A stretch of 15,810 bases of DNA, from positions 1 to 15,810 of the forward strand of contig QKBP01000035.1 in the NCBI GenBank assembly GCA_003246035.1, written 5' to 3'. Each line of letters starts with the position of its first letter. Position 1 is the stretch's first letter. This document shows positions 8,114 through 15,810 of the stretch, piece by piece. This DNA is from Desulfuromonadaceae bacterium. Its GTDB lineage: Bacteria > Desulfobacterota > Desulfuromonadia > Desulfuromonadales > SZUA-401. A program made the position numbers and the translations under genes. The notes beneath the pieces were generated by a model. That model had not been told where the DNA came from. It did no database searches and saw only the letters and a list, made by a program, of their open reading frames with translations.

Positions 8114-8805
8114 AGTGTTTCCTTGAAGCGGTACCCGACCCCCCGGACCGTCTCGATGTAATGCCCCTGTTCGGCGAGCTTCTTGCGCAGACCGACGATC
8201 TGCACGTCGACCGCCCGCTCGGTCACGGCGTAGTCGTCACCCCGGACGGCATCCATGATCTGGTTACGCGTGAAGACCCAACCGGGACGCGCCGCGAGCA
8301 GACGGAGAATCTGGAATTCGGTAAAGGTCAGCTCGACATTCTTGCCGCCGAGCAGTACCTCGTTGCGGCCGGGGTGGATGACCAGGTCATGGATCCTGAT
8401 CGGCGATCGGCCCGAATCGGCGGATGAATCACTCACCCGACGGAGCACGGTGCGGATACGCGCGGCCAGAACTTTATGGCTGAACGGCTTGGTCACGTAA
8501 TCTTCCGCGCCGGTCTCCAGGCCGGCCACGACGTCACTCTCTTCGCCCCGCGCCGTCAGCATGACGACCGGGATGGCTGCCGTCGCAGCACTCTGCTTGA
8601 GCCTGCGGCACACCTCGATTCCGCTCATGCCGGGAAGCATGAGATCCAGGACCAACAGATCGGGCAGCTCGCGACGCGCCACGTCGAGCCCGGACTCGCC
8701 GCTGATCGCGGTCGATACCTCGAACCCCTCCTTGCTGAGGTTGTAATGAATCAGGGCGAGGATATCCTCTTCATCCTCGATCACAAGTATGCGCTGCTTG
8801 GCCAT
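8110..8805 (-). CDS. phoB: Phosphate regulon response regulator PhoB (OmpR family)
   Basis: PhoB activates phosphate-starvation genes by binding Pho boxes as a dimer on tandem direct repeats. The 231-residue protein has a receiver domain with acidic pocket E10/D11, phospho-accepting Asp54 (VLDLMLPG), conserved Thr84 and Lys106 (VTKPFS). It also has a C-terminal winged-helix domain from about 135 to 231 with the recognition-helix region VTERAVDVQIVGLRKKL and the terminal GVGYRF. ATG at 8805 has CGAGGT upstream. It leads the phoB-phoR-pst cluster and overlaps phoR by 4 nt. No 11-bp repeat array like the one before pstS is visible upstream of it, so PhoB autoregulation is not supported by the sequence seen here. 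Confidence 0.95.
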   Translation of the reverse strand: MAKQRILVIEDEEDILALIHYNLSKEGFEVSTAISGESGLDVARRELPDLLVLDLMLPGMSGIEVCRRLKQSAATAAIPVVMLTARGEESDVVAGLETGAEDYVTKPFSHKVLAARIRTVLRRVSDSSADSGRSPIRIHDLVIHPGRNEVLLGGKNVELTFTEFQILRLLAARPGWVFTRNQIMDAVRGDDYAVTERAVDVQIVGLRKKLAEQGHYIETVRGVGYRFKETL

Positions 8806-8855
8806 GGTTACCTCGTATCAGTGTTTGCAGCATTCTACCGATGAAATGTTAGATT

Positions 8856-8884
8856 TTCATGAGATGTTTATCCGGATATATAAT
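8856..8884 (+). promoter_or_regulatory. Possible promoter for the divergent exported-protein gene
   Basis: A perfect TATAAT (8879-8884) lies 17 bp after TTCATG (8856-8861), a poor -35 with 3/6 matches. It would start transcription near 8891, leaving a leader of about 90 nt before the ATG at 8982. The 176-bp gap 8806-8981 must also hold the phoB promoter, which I could not place with confidence. Because the AT-rich core is near-symmetric, this -10 may serve either strand. Confidence 0.35.
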
Positions 8885-8931
8885 AGCAACTTCAGCGGGT
8901 CACGCGGGGTCGGCCACCCTTTTCTCGGTGA

Positions 8932-8945
8932 TTGACTTGTATCAA
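8932..8945. promoter_or_regulatory. FNR/CRP-family-like palindrome
   Basis: TTGAC-TTGT-ATCAA matches the FNR consensus TTGAT-N4-ATCAA at 9 of 10 positions. It lies in the phoB / exported-protein divergent gap, 36 bp before the ATG at 8982. With a start driven by TTATAC (8968-8973) its centre would sit at about -41.5, the class II position. That start would, however, fall inside the ribosome binding site, so the alternative is a downstream roadblock to the promoter at 8879. The motif is seen; the regulator is unknown. Confidence 0.45.
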
Positions 8946-8981
8946 GGAAATTCACCGCGGATCCGAATTATACAGGAGAGC

Positions 8982-9668
8982 ATGAAACGAACCCTGAGAA
9001 CCTCCGTATTGCTCGTCATCGCAGCAGGTTGGGCCGTGTCCGCGGCTGCTGGCGGACCGGCCTGCCACTGTTTCCAGCAGCGTGACTTCGACCCGGACAA
9101 CCCGCAGGCGGTGGAGCCGTATCTGCTGGCGACCACCGGCAACAGCCTGATGGCGGTGGCGTTCGGTGTCCCGAAACGTACCATCGTCAAGGACAAGATG
9201 GGAGGTGTCGGCGATGCCGATCTGTGGCTGGCACTGGGCCTGTCCGAGGCCTACCGGATCGAGGCCTCGACCCTGCTCGCGAAGAAGCGCCAGATCGGCA
9301 GCTGGAGCCGGCTGGTCGGCAGTACTCCCCCCGACCCCGAGCGGCTCGAACCTGCCCTCATGGGAGCGCTTGTCGCCGGCCGGAGCGACGAGCAGCTCGC
9401 CGACGAGGTCCTCGTCCTGACTCTGCGGCGCTTCGGGCTTGCAGAAAAAGCCTTGCGTATCGAACTGGACAGAGGAGTTAACCGCAAGGAGCTGGCGCTC
9501 GCGGCCCTGATCGCACAAGTCCTCCAGCAGCCCCTGGAAGAGATCACGCGCAAGGGTCGACGCGAAACTGGAGGATGGGCGCGTCTGACGCAGACGACCG
9601 GACTCCTCCCCGATCAGATGGAGGCGGCCTGGCTGATGGTGATGGAACAACAAAAGGCAGCCGACTAG
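8982..9668 (+). CDS. Exported protein of unknown function with CxC motif
   Basis: I do not recognise a named family. The start at 8982 is set by AGGAGAG 1-2 nt upstream and by a textbook signal peptide beginning there (MKRTLRTS, hydrophobic core, AAA cleavage near residues 21-23); the longer open frame to 8859 lacks both. The mature protein is about 205 residues, mostly helical by composition, with Cys28-His29-Cys30 just after the signal. The cysteines do not sit in a lipobox. Two segments resemble each other: one around residues 90-125 (SWSRLVGSTPPDPERLEPA) and one near the C-terminus (GWARLTQTTGLLPDQMEAA), each a basic stretch, a Trp, Arg-Leu, then an acidic helix. This suggests an internal duplication. 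The gene is monocistronic, divergent from phoB and closed by its own terminator. A family specific to Desulfuromonadales is plausible but from memory only. Confidence 0.85.
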   Translation: MKRTLRTSVLLVIAAGWAVSAAAGGPACHCFQQRDFDPDNPQAVEPYLLATTGNSLMAVAFGVPKRTIVKDKMGGVGDADLWLALGLSEAYRIEASTLLAKKRQIGSWSRLVGSTPPDPERLEPALMGALVAGRSDEQLADEVLVLTLRRFGLAEKALRIELDRGVNRKELALAALIAQVLQQPLEEITRKGRRETGGWARLTQTTGLLPDQMEAAWLMVMEQQKAAD

Positions 9669-9682
9669 GGCTGCCTTTTGTT
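9649..9682. terminator. Intrinsic terminator overlapping the stop codon of the exported protein
   Basis: A 14-bp perfect stem (9649-9662 with 9669-9682, arm AACAAAAGGCAGCC) has the 6-nt loop GACTAG, which contains the TAG stop codon (9666-9668). The descending arm ends in TTTTGTT, supplying the U-run on the plus strand. The other arm does the same on the minus strand, so it can also stop transcription of the small gene at 9710-9901. Confidence 0.85.
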
Positions 9683-9709
9683 CAGGACGTTGGCGTTTGA
9701 TATCGAGGA

Positions 9710-9901
9710 CTATCGGCCGCGCTGAGCGACGCGTCGGTCGGCCAGCGCCACCAGTGTGCCGCTCAACCAGGCGAAACAGATGATCTGGTACTTCCCCATC
9801 TCGGGGACCACCAGTGCCAAAACCACGAGAGTTGCAAAGTAAAAACCGACCAGGCGCAGCAAAAACCTCCCCCCGGTCTTGACCAGCATGTGCAGATTCA
9901 T
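9710..9901 (-). CDS. Small two-helix membrane protein, unknown function
   Basis: This 63-residue protein starts at ATG 9901, preceded by AGGGGGA about 6 nt upstream. An in-frame ATG at 9943 would add 14 residues but has no comparable site. Two hydrophobic segments, about residues 11-33 (ending LVVLALVVP) and 38-55 (IICFAWLSGTLVALA), are joined by a short EMGKYQ turn. The tail ADRRVAQRGR is basic, so both ends are probably cytoplasmic by the positive-inside rule. I recognise no family. It stands alone: a terminator lies downstream (9649-9682), the kor terminator lies upstream (10041-10068), and a good promoter is visible between. The clean ribosome binding site and the dedicated promoter make a real gene likely, but no homologue is known to me. 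Confidence 0.7.
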   Translation of the reverse strand: MNLHMLVKTGGRFLLRLVGFYFATLVVLALVVPEMGKYQIICFAWLSGTLVALADRRVAQRGR

Positions 9902-9962
9902 GATGTCCCCCTGCCGTTGTTCGAAACCGATCCAAGTTGACACGTAAGAGATTCTGCTTTCT

Positions 9963-9999
9963 TGACAATAATTATTGACTACACATGGCCGACATTCAA
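9963..9999 (-). promoter_or_regulatory. Promoter with palindromic operator for the small membrane protein
   Basis: On the minus strand TTGAAT (9999-9994) and AATAAT (9976-9971) are separated by exactly 17 bp, matching the consensus at 4/6 and 5/6. The -10 lies inside the perfect 12-bp palindrome CAATAATTATTG (9966-9977). The slightly larger window 9963-9977 matches the Fur 7-1-7 pattern TGATAAT-N-ATTATCA at 11 of 14 positions. Binding there would block the -10. The start would be near 9964, about 63 nt before the ATG. Confidence 0.55.
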
Positions 10000-10040
10000 C
10001 TATTTATATATTATTTTCGACTCATTATAGCTCACAAAAA

Positions 10041-10068
10041 AAGGCCGGTACTCGAAAGTACCGGCCTT
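10041..10068 (-). terminator. Intrinsic terminator of the kor operon
   Basis: A 12-bp perfect stem (10041-10052 with 10057-10068, arm AAGGCCGGTACT) has the loop TTCG on the minus strand and is followed by seven T residues. It begins 25 bp past the korC stop codon. This is a textbook rho-independent terminator. Confidence 0.93.
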
Positions 10069-10092
10069 CACTCCATCCTGAAAAAAGGATGA

Positions 10093-10638
10093 TTACATCA
10101 GTTCCTTGACCTTGTCAAAGCCCAGGTTGTAGGCCTTCTTGTTCAGCTCGAGGAAGGCCTCGGGGACCTTGTTGAGCACGGCCTTCTCACCGGCTTCCTT
10201 CGAGACTACGCCGGTCAGGGCGATCATGGCGCCGAGAGCCACCACGTTGGCGACGATCTCGCGTCCGATGTCTTCGGCGGCGGTGCGCATGATCGGCATC
10301 TTCAGGACCTTGAAGTCGCCTTTCGGCTCGTTCTTGACGAAGTCGGCGTCGAGCAGCAGCAGGCCGCCCGGCTTGATGCCGTTGGCGTACTTGTCAGCGG
10401 CTTCCTGGGTCATCGCCAGGCAGGCGTCGACGATGGTCGCCTTCGGGTAGTCGATCGGACCGTCGGCGATGATAACCTCCGACTTGGAAGCGCCACCACG
10501 GGCCTCGGGACCGTAGCTCTGCGACTGGACGGCGTGCTTCCCTTCGATGATCGAAGCCGCCTCGGCCAGGATGATACCGGCCGTGATCAGGCCCTGACCA
10601 CCGGCACCGGAGAAACGAATTTCGTATCTTTCAGCCAT
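10093..10638 (-). CDS. korC: 2-oxoglutarate:ferredoxin oxidoreductase, gamma subunit
   Basis: KorC is the gamma subunit of the oxygen-sensitive enzyme that converts 2-oxoglutarate plus CoA to succinyl-CoA, CO2 and reduced ferredoxin. The 181-residue product has the family's N-terminal FSGAGGQGLITAG (GxGGQG at residues 11-16), the segment QSYGPEARGGASKSEVI at about 40-56, and the later MTQEAADKY, all typical of gamma domains that contact CoA. Length is normal. ATG at 10638 is preceded by AAGGAGAG. It is the last gene of korDABC, 22 bp after korB, and the operon terminator follows. A pyruvate or other 2-oxoacid enzyme is the main alternative. The neighbouring icd and mdh genes and the four-subunit D-A-B-C order favour 2-oxoglutarate. 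Confidence 0.92.
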   Translation of the reverse strand: MAERYEIRFSGAGGQGLITAGIILAEAASIIEGKHAVQSQSYGPEARGGASKSEVIIADGPIDYPKATIVDACLAMTQEAADKYANGIKPGGLLLLDADFVKNEPKGDFKVLKMPIMRTAAEDIGREIVANVVALGAMIALTGVVSKEAGEKAVLNKVPEAFLELNKKAYNLGFDKVKELM

Positions 10639-10660
10639 CGTTACTCTCCTTTCTTAGTGA

Positions 10661-11476
10661 TCAGGCCCCTTGGGCCTTCTTGATGACTTCCTTGTACATC
10701 TCGGTGTACTCGGGTCTTTCTTCCTTGTGCAGCACGCCGGTCAGGATCTTCCCTTCGAGCTGCTCGGCGGTCATCTTCGATGCAGCCGCCACGGGGACAG
10801 CCATATCCTTGAGGCGCTTCATCATGTCGACCACGCTGCGGAACTTGTTGCGGCGACCGTAGGTGGTCGGGCAGTCGTCGAGGATCTCGATCACTGCCAT
10901 CCCCTTGTGCTTGATCCCTTCGACGATCAGCTTGTCGATCTGGGTCGCGTGGAAAGCGGTGGTGCGGGCCACGAAGGTGGCGCCGGCGCCGATCGCCAGC
11001 TTGCTGATGTCGAAGGTCGGGTCGGGGTTGCCGTACGGCGTAGTCGAGGCCTTGTCCCCGGTCGGGGTGCAGGGCGAGAACTGGCCGCCGGTCATGCCGT
11101 AGATGAAGTTGTTCATGATGATGTAGGTCATGTTGATGTTACGACGGCAGGCGTGGATGAAGTGGTTACCACCGATGGCGGTACCGTCGCCGTCGCCACC
11201 GCAGACGATGACGTTCATCTCGGGGCTGGCCATCTTGACGCCGGTCGCGAACGCCGCAGCACGGCCATGGGCGGTGTGCAGGGTGCAGGCGTCAAGGTAA
11301 CCGGGAAGGCGGCTGGCGCAGCCGATACCGGAGACGATCGCGGTGTTGGTGCGATCGAGTTCGCAGGTATCCATCGCGCGGATCAGGCCCTTCATGACGA
11401 TGCCGTGGCCGCAGCCGGGGCACCAGATGTGCGGCAGCTTGCCGGGACGGATCGATTTCTCGTAATTGTAAGCCAT
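10661..11476 (-). CDS. korB: 2-oxoglutarate:ferredoxin oxidoreductase, beta (TPP) subunit
   Basis: KorB carries thiamine diphosphate and the catalytic Fe4S4 cluster. In the 271 residues the TPP/Mg-binding motif is GDGDGTAIGGNHFIHACRRN at about 94-113, ending in MNNFIYGMTGGQ. Four cysteines in the positions expected for the proximal cluster are C19 and C22 (WCPGCGHG), C53 (GIGCASR) and C202 (DDCPTTYGRRNK). Length is typical of the short beta subunits. Its ATG overlaps the last base of the korA stop codon (TAATG), with AAGGAGGTG upstream, indicating translational coupling. Substrate class (2-oxoglutarate rather than pyruvate) is inferred from gene order and TCA-cycle neighbours. Confidence 0.95.
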   Translation of the reverse strand: MAYNYEKSIRPGKLPHIWCPGCGHGIVMKGLIRAMDTCELDRTNTAIVSGIGCASRLPGYLDACTLHTAHGRAAAFATGVKMASPEMNVIVCGGDGDGTAIGGNHFIHACRRNINMTYIIMNNFIYGMTGGQFSPCTPTGDKASTTPYGNPDPTFDISKLAIGAGATFVARTTAFHATQIDKLIVEGIKHKGMAVIEILDDCPTTYGRRNKFRSVVDMMKRLKDMAVPVAAASKMTAEQLEGKILTGVLHKEERPEYTEMYKEVIKKAQGA

Positions 11477-12615
11477 TACAGCACCTCCTTGACCTTGTCC
11501 ATGATCTGGCCGGGGTTGATCGGTTCACCGTCGACGCGGAAAACGCCTTCGATGACGCAGTTCCCCTTGGAGACACGGTCAACTTCGATAATCATCTGGC
11601 CGAGGTTCATTTCCGGAACCACGATGGCCTTGGCCTGCTTGGCCAGCTCTGCAGTACGCTTCTCGGGGAACGGCCAGAGGGTGATAGGACGGAACAGGCC
11701 GGCCTTGACCCCTTGAGCGCGCAGCTCATTGACCGCGTAACGAGCGGAACGGGCGGTCGAACCGTAAGCCCAGACAATCACCTCGGCGTCGTCGGTCAGG
11801 TACTCTTCGTTGCTCTCGATGTCGGCGCGGGCTTCCGGCTTCTCCACCTTGCTGATCTGGCGGCGCTCTTCGGCGTCGACCAGCTCGGCCTTGGTGGTCG
11901 GGAAACCGTCGGCAGCCTTGTTTAGACCGGTCACGTGGAACTTGTAGCCGCTACCGAAGGCGGCCAGCGGCGGTACATCCGTCTTGCTGGCGTCGTACGG
12001 CTTGTAGGTTTCGGGGCCGTCAGTCGGGGCGGCGCGGTCGATCACCTCGAGTTCGCCCGGCTCGGGGAACTCGATACGCTCGCGCATGTGACCAACGATC
12101 TCATCGTAGATCACCTGTACCGGCATACGGTACTTCTCGGCCAGGTTGAAGGCACGGACGGTCTCGCTGAAGATCTCCTGACAGGATGCCGGCGCCAATG
12201 CGATGGCGGCATGGTCACCGTGGGTGCCCCATTTGGCCTGCATGACGTCGGACTGGCCGGGGCCGGTCGGCATACCGGTCGAGGGACCGCCACGCATAAC
12301 GTTGACGATAACGCAGGGAACCTCGGCGATACAGGCATAGCCGATCAGCTCCTGCTTGAGGGAGACGCCGGGACCCGAGGTCGCGGTCAGCGACTTCGAA
12401 CCGGTCAGCGATGCACCGATGACCGACGCCATTGCGGCGATCTCGTCTTCCATCTGAATGAACTTACCACCGACCTTGGGCAACTCCTCGGACAGTACCT
12501 CGGCGACCTCGGTCGAAGGGGTGATGGGGTAACCACCGAAGAACTTGCACCCGGCGTACACAGCGCCTAGGGCACAGGCCGTGTTCCCCTGAAGCAAAGC
12601 AACTTTCTTAGCCAC
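11476..12615 (-). CDS. korA: 2-oxoglutarate:ferredoxin oxidoreductase, alpha subunit
   Basis: KorA forms the pyrimidine-binding and transketolase-like part of the 2-oxoacid:ferredoxin oxidoreductase active site. The 379-residue protein has the family's hallmark YPITPST at residues 29-35, the TPP-activating Glu region QMEDEIAAM at about 54-62, the segment TATSGPGVSLKQELIGYA, and MRGGPSTGMPTGPGQSD, which is highly conserved in alpha subunits of 2-oxoglutarate and related enzymes. The C-terminal domain (about 270-379) is the transketolase C-terminal-like fold, ending in INPGQIMDKVKEVL. It lies 22 bp after korD and overlaps korB by 1 nt. No key residue appears to be missing. The 2-oxoglutarate specificity rests mainly on context. 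Confidence 0.95.
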   Translation of the reverse strand: MAKKVALLQGNTACALGAVYAGCKFFGGYPITPSTEVAEVLSEELPKVGGKFIQMEDEIAAMASVIGASLTGSKSLTATSGPGVSLKQELIGYACIAEVPCVIVNVMRGGPSTGMPTGPGQSDVMQAKWGTHGDHAAIALAPASCQEIFSETVRAFNLAEKYRMPVQVIYDEIVGHMRERIEFPEPGELEVIDRAAPTDGPETYKPYDASKTDVPPLAAFGSGYKFHVTGLNKAADGFPTTKAELVDAEERRQISKVEKPEARADIESNEEYLTDDAEVIVWAYGSTARSARYAVNELRAQGVKAGLFRPITLWPFPEKRTAELAKQAKAIVVPEMNLGQMIIEVDRVSKGNCVIEGVFRVDGEPINPGQIMDKVKEVL

Positions 12616-12637
12616 TTGTGCGTCCTCCTATAAGAAA

Positions 12638-12829
12638 TTAAGCGTCGTGAACTTTAATGGCGAAATCGGGGCAACGCAGTTCACACTGCATGCACTTGAT
12701 GCACGCCTCGGGCTTGACCACCTTCACCAGGAAGGTCTCCATCTCAAGTACGTTCGTGGGGCAGAATTCAGCACAGATCGCGCACCCCTTGCAGTACTTG
12801 TCAATGACTTCGATTCTTGCACTGCTCAT
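12638..12829 (-). CDS. korD: 2-oxoglutarate:ferredoxin oxidoreductase, delta (ferredoxin-like) subunit
   Basis: KorD is a small protein that relays electrons from the KorAB active site to ferredoxin. Its 63 residues hold two complete CxxCxxCxxxCP motifs: C13, C16, C19, C23 and C43, C46, C49, C53, which would bind two Fe4S4 clusters. It has no transmembrane or extra domain. ATG at 12829 is preceded by AAGGAGA about 8 nt upstream. It is the first gene of the kor operon, 22 bp before korA, and a candidate sigma-54 promoter lies about 75 bp upstream. A free ferredoxin cannot be excluded from sequence alone, but its position as first gene of the operon makes the delta-subunit role likely. Confidence 0.93.
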   Translation of the reverse strand: MSSARIEVIDKYCKGCAICAEFCPTNVLEMETFLVKVVKPEACIKCMQCELRCPDFAIKVHDA

Positions 12830-12862
12830 GCAACGTTCTCCTTTGTTTTACGGATATCGACC

Positions 12863-12876
12863 ACCCGTATACGGGT
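12863..12876. promoter_or_regulatory. 14-bp perfect palindrome in the korD leader
   Basis: ACCCGTATACGGGT is a perfect 14-bp palindrome located 34 bp upstream of the korD start, between the candidate promoter and the ribosome binding site. It has no loop, so a dimeric protein binding site is more likely than an RNA hairpin. I cannot name the regulator. A repressor acting as a roadblock near the transcription start would fit its position. Confidence 0.5.
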
Positions 12877-12901
12877 AAGATCGAGCGAAACTAGCACAAC
12901 C

Positions 12902-12917
12902 GCAAACTGTGTTCCAG
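12902..12917 (-). promoter_or_regulatory. Candidate sigma-54 promoter for korDABC
   Basis: The minus strand reads CTGGAACACAGTTTGCG. The -24 GG and -12 GC are separated by exactly 10 nt, as in the consensus TGGCAC-N5-TTGCW. TGGAAC matches TGGCAC at 5/6 and TTGC matches fully; the last base is G instead of A/T. Transcription would start near 12890, about 60 nt before the korD ATG. No convincing sigma-70 promoter was found in this 205-bp gap (12830-13034), which otherwise holds the palindrome and the mdh terminator. Confidence 0.5.
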
Positions 12918-12981
12918 TAAAAAAATTCTAGTTTTCGAATGTTTACAGTGGCACTAAAGTTTTTAAGTTTGGCCACAGAAA

Positions 12982-13009
12982 AGAAGGGCAATGTCACCAT
13001 TGCCCTTCT
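12982..13009 (-). terminator. Intrinsic terminator of mdh
   Basis: A 12-bp perfect stem (12982-12993 with 12998-13009, arm AGAAGGGCAATG) has a GTGA (GNRA-type) tetraloop on the minus strand, followed by TTTTCTGT. It begins 25 bp past the mdh stop codon and separates the icd-mdh unit from the kor promoter. Confidence 0.9.
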
Positions 13010-13034
13010 CCGAACGGCAAACTATGTCGCGGAA

Positions 13035-15810
<2,776 letters not shown>

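Noticed and set aside
6314..8161. 615-codon plus-strand open frame opposite phoR
   Set aside because: Antisense shadow of a histidine kinase with all motifs intact; no ribosome binding site and no family-like pattern.
8846..8870. ATGTTAG and ATGTTTA considered as Pho box half-sites upstream of phoB
   Set aside because: They are 18 bp apart, not 11, and no further copy is in phase.
8906..8923. Small GGGT/ACCC hairpin followed by TTTT in the leader of the exported-protein gene, considered as an attenuator
   Set aside because: Only four firm base pairs; too weak to call.
8952..9968. 338-codon minus-strand open frame covering the exported-protein gene
   Set aside because: The plus-strand frame has a signal peptide, ribosome binding site and terminator; this frame has none and crosses the small membrane-protein gene.
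10670..11716. 348-codon plus-strand open frame opposite korB
   Set aside because: Runs of G, A, V, D and H with no domain pattern; the minus strand encodes an intact TPP subunit.

Overview
The window looks like chromosome from a Desulfuromonadales bacterium (Geobacter / Desulfuromonas / Geoalkalibacter type). It is GC-rich. It carries a four-subunit 2-oxoglutarate:ferredoxin oxidoreductase (korDABC) next to malate dehydrogenase and a monomeric-type NADP isocitrate dehydrogenase, an arrangement I recall from Geobacter. The taxonomic call is from memory of family and gene order, not from a search. Almost everything is on the minus strand, so transcription runs from right to left.

Layout along the direction of transcription. 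(1) 15810-12982: icd (5' end outside the window), an 81-bp gap with a hairpin, mdh, then an intrinsic terminator. (2) 12917-10041: a candidate sigma-54 promoter and a 14-bp palindrome, then korD-korA-korB-korC, tightly spaced and closed by a strong terminator. These two units form an oxidative TCA-cycle module: isocitrate to 2-oxoglutarate, then succinyl-CoA plus reduced ferredoxin, and malate to oxaloacetate. (3) 9999-9710: a lone small two-helix membrane protein of unknown function with its own promoter, whose -10 lies in an AT-rich palindrome. (4) 8982-9668, the only plus-strand gene: an unrecognised exported protein with a CxC motif and a probable internal duplication. It is divergent from phoB, has an FNR/CRP-like palindrome upstream, and ends in a terminator whose loop contains its stop codon. 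(5) 8805-1: the complete phosphate regulon core phoB-phoR-pstS-pstC-pstA-pstB-phoU (phoU cut by the window edge).

The Pho cluster works as one circuit. PstS binds phosphate outside the inner membrane, PstC/PstA/PstB import it, PhoU and the transporter report phosphate status to PhoR, and PhoR phosphorylates PhoB. The best regulatory signal in the window is in the 233-bp phoR-pstS gap. It holds two arrays of 11-bp-spaced direct repeats (three and four copies of a GT(T/C)A(G/A) core on the plus strand, C/T-T-A/G-A-C on the coding strand). Each array ends exactly 10 nt before a -10-like hexamer, which fits tandem PhoB-activated promoters for pstS. A 13-bp perfect hairpin between pstS and pstC probably sets a higher level of PstS than of the permease.

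I found no mobile element, CRISPR array, tRNA, rRNA or defence system, and no new multi-gene system. The items most worth following up are the Pho-repeat arrays, the enlarged extracytoplasmic domains of PstC and PstA, the kor promoter region, and the two uncharacterised genes between the two modules.
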